Positions 63,749 to 64,000 of a stretch of DNA of 64,000 nt are shown in pieces. The notes under the pieces were generated by a model that was not told where the DNA came from, made no database searches, and saw only the letters and a program-made list of their open reading frames with translations. Positions within the stretch are counted from its first letter, which is position 1, and each line of letters starts with the position of its first letter. A program made the translations under genes and the position numbers. Source of the DNA: Rhyzopertha dominica (Eukaryota; Arthropoda; Insecta; Coleoptera; Bostrichidae); contig QCXZ01000086.1 in NCBI GenBank assembly GCA_025024175.1, forward strand, positions 25,882,245 to 25,946,244, written 5' to 3'.

Positions 63749-63758
63749 TTTATTTATT
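63749..63758 (-). terminator. Candidate poly(A) signals of UBA gene
   Basis: Two overlapping TTTATT words read AATAAATAAA on the minus strand, about 120-130 bases past the stop at 63880. That is a short but normal 3' UTR. Confidence 0.5.
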
Positions 63759-63879
63759 AAACTGAGTTTACACATTTCCCCATTACATACTTGCCCACGA
63801 TTGATAATACACATAAACGCGAACAACCACCTAAGTAAAATCCCGTAACCATATGGAATATTATAGAAAAGTAATATCC

Positions 63880-64000
63880 TTAAAATTGCTTTTCTATGAG
63901 AGCCTTGACCACGTTTGCAACGTTACCACCGTGAATGTCAAGAAGGCGAGTCAAAATTCCATCTTCATTTGAAAACCCCATTTCATGCAGCTGCCGAAGC
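63880..64000 (-). CDS. UBA-domain protein, C-terminal exon (p62/NBR1-like)
   Basis: Only the last 39 residues and stop are inside the window; the coding region continues beyond 64000. The minus-strand reading LRQLHEMGFSNEDGILTRLL, then DIHGGNVANVVKALIEKQF and a stop, is a complete ubiquitin-associated (UBA) three-helix domain. MGFSNE is the ubiquitin-contacting MGF loop. The pattern MGFSNExGxLTxLL followed by a single helix and an immediate C-terminus is that of sequestosome-1 (p62, fly ref(2)P), which links ubiquitinated cargo to autophagy. NBR1-like or other UBA proteins remain possible because nothing upstream is visible. Confidence 0.7.
   Translation of the reverse strand, partial: LRQLHEMGFSNEDGILTRLLDIHGGNVANVVKALIEKQF

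Noticed and set aside
1..64000. CRISPR arrays, bacterial operons, phage or plasmid features
   Set aside because: No regularly spaced repeats or bacterial-style gene packing exist; all genes are spliced animal genes.

Overview
This window is eukaryotic nuclear DNA, AT-rich, with spliced genes whose introns run from about 50 bases to several kilobases. Gene content and mobile-element debris point to an arthropod, most likely a holometabolous insect. The many fragments with TACAGGGT-type ends are common in beetle genomes, so a beetle is plausible but not proven. All exon models were built by hand from reading frame, GT/AG borders and remembered family alignments. Coding phases close through every junction of the genes described, which is the strongest internal check available.

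Layout on the window: (1) 1221-12760, plus strand: the C-terminal three quarters of an M13 (neprilysin-family) zinc metallopeptidase, 12 exons, 527 codons to a stop. Its N-terminal exons are not visible. (2) 15788-47827, plus strand: a complete axonemal outer-arm beta-type dynein heavy chain (DNAH9/11/17 group) in 37 exons that sum to 4470 residues. (3) 48816-49763, plus strand: a complete three-exon cofactor-dependent phosphoglycerate mutase of 256 residues. (4) 50260-59919, minus strand: a very long PLEKHA4/5/6/7 (kramer)-type PH-domain protein in 13 exons, up to 2405 residues, convergent with the mutase gene. (5) 63880-64000, minus strand: the last coding exon of a UBA-domain protein, probably sequestosome-1/ref(2)P or NBR1-like, which runs off the window.

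The genes are functionally unrelated neighbours: a secreted or ectoenzyme peptidase, a ciliary/sperm motor, a glycolytic enzyme, a membrane/polarity adaptor and an autophagy-type adaptor. This is ordinary animal gene order, not an operon or island. Introns and intergenic DNA hold decayed mobile elements: three antisense LINE reverse-transcriptase fossils, two mariner-like transposase fossils, an intact-looking short inverted-repeat element (MITE) upstream of the mutase, and several solo element ends.

The most interesting observation is dynein intron 20 (32328-33470). It has the anatomy of an intron created by a DNA transposon: an exact 8-base direct repeat flanks it, inverted subterminal repeats lie inside it, and the duplicated target supplies the splice donor. 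Splicing restores the presumed ancestral exon exactly. I found no CRISPR array, rRNA, tRNA, or evidence of a wholly new gene system.
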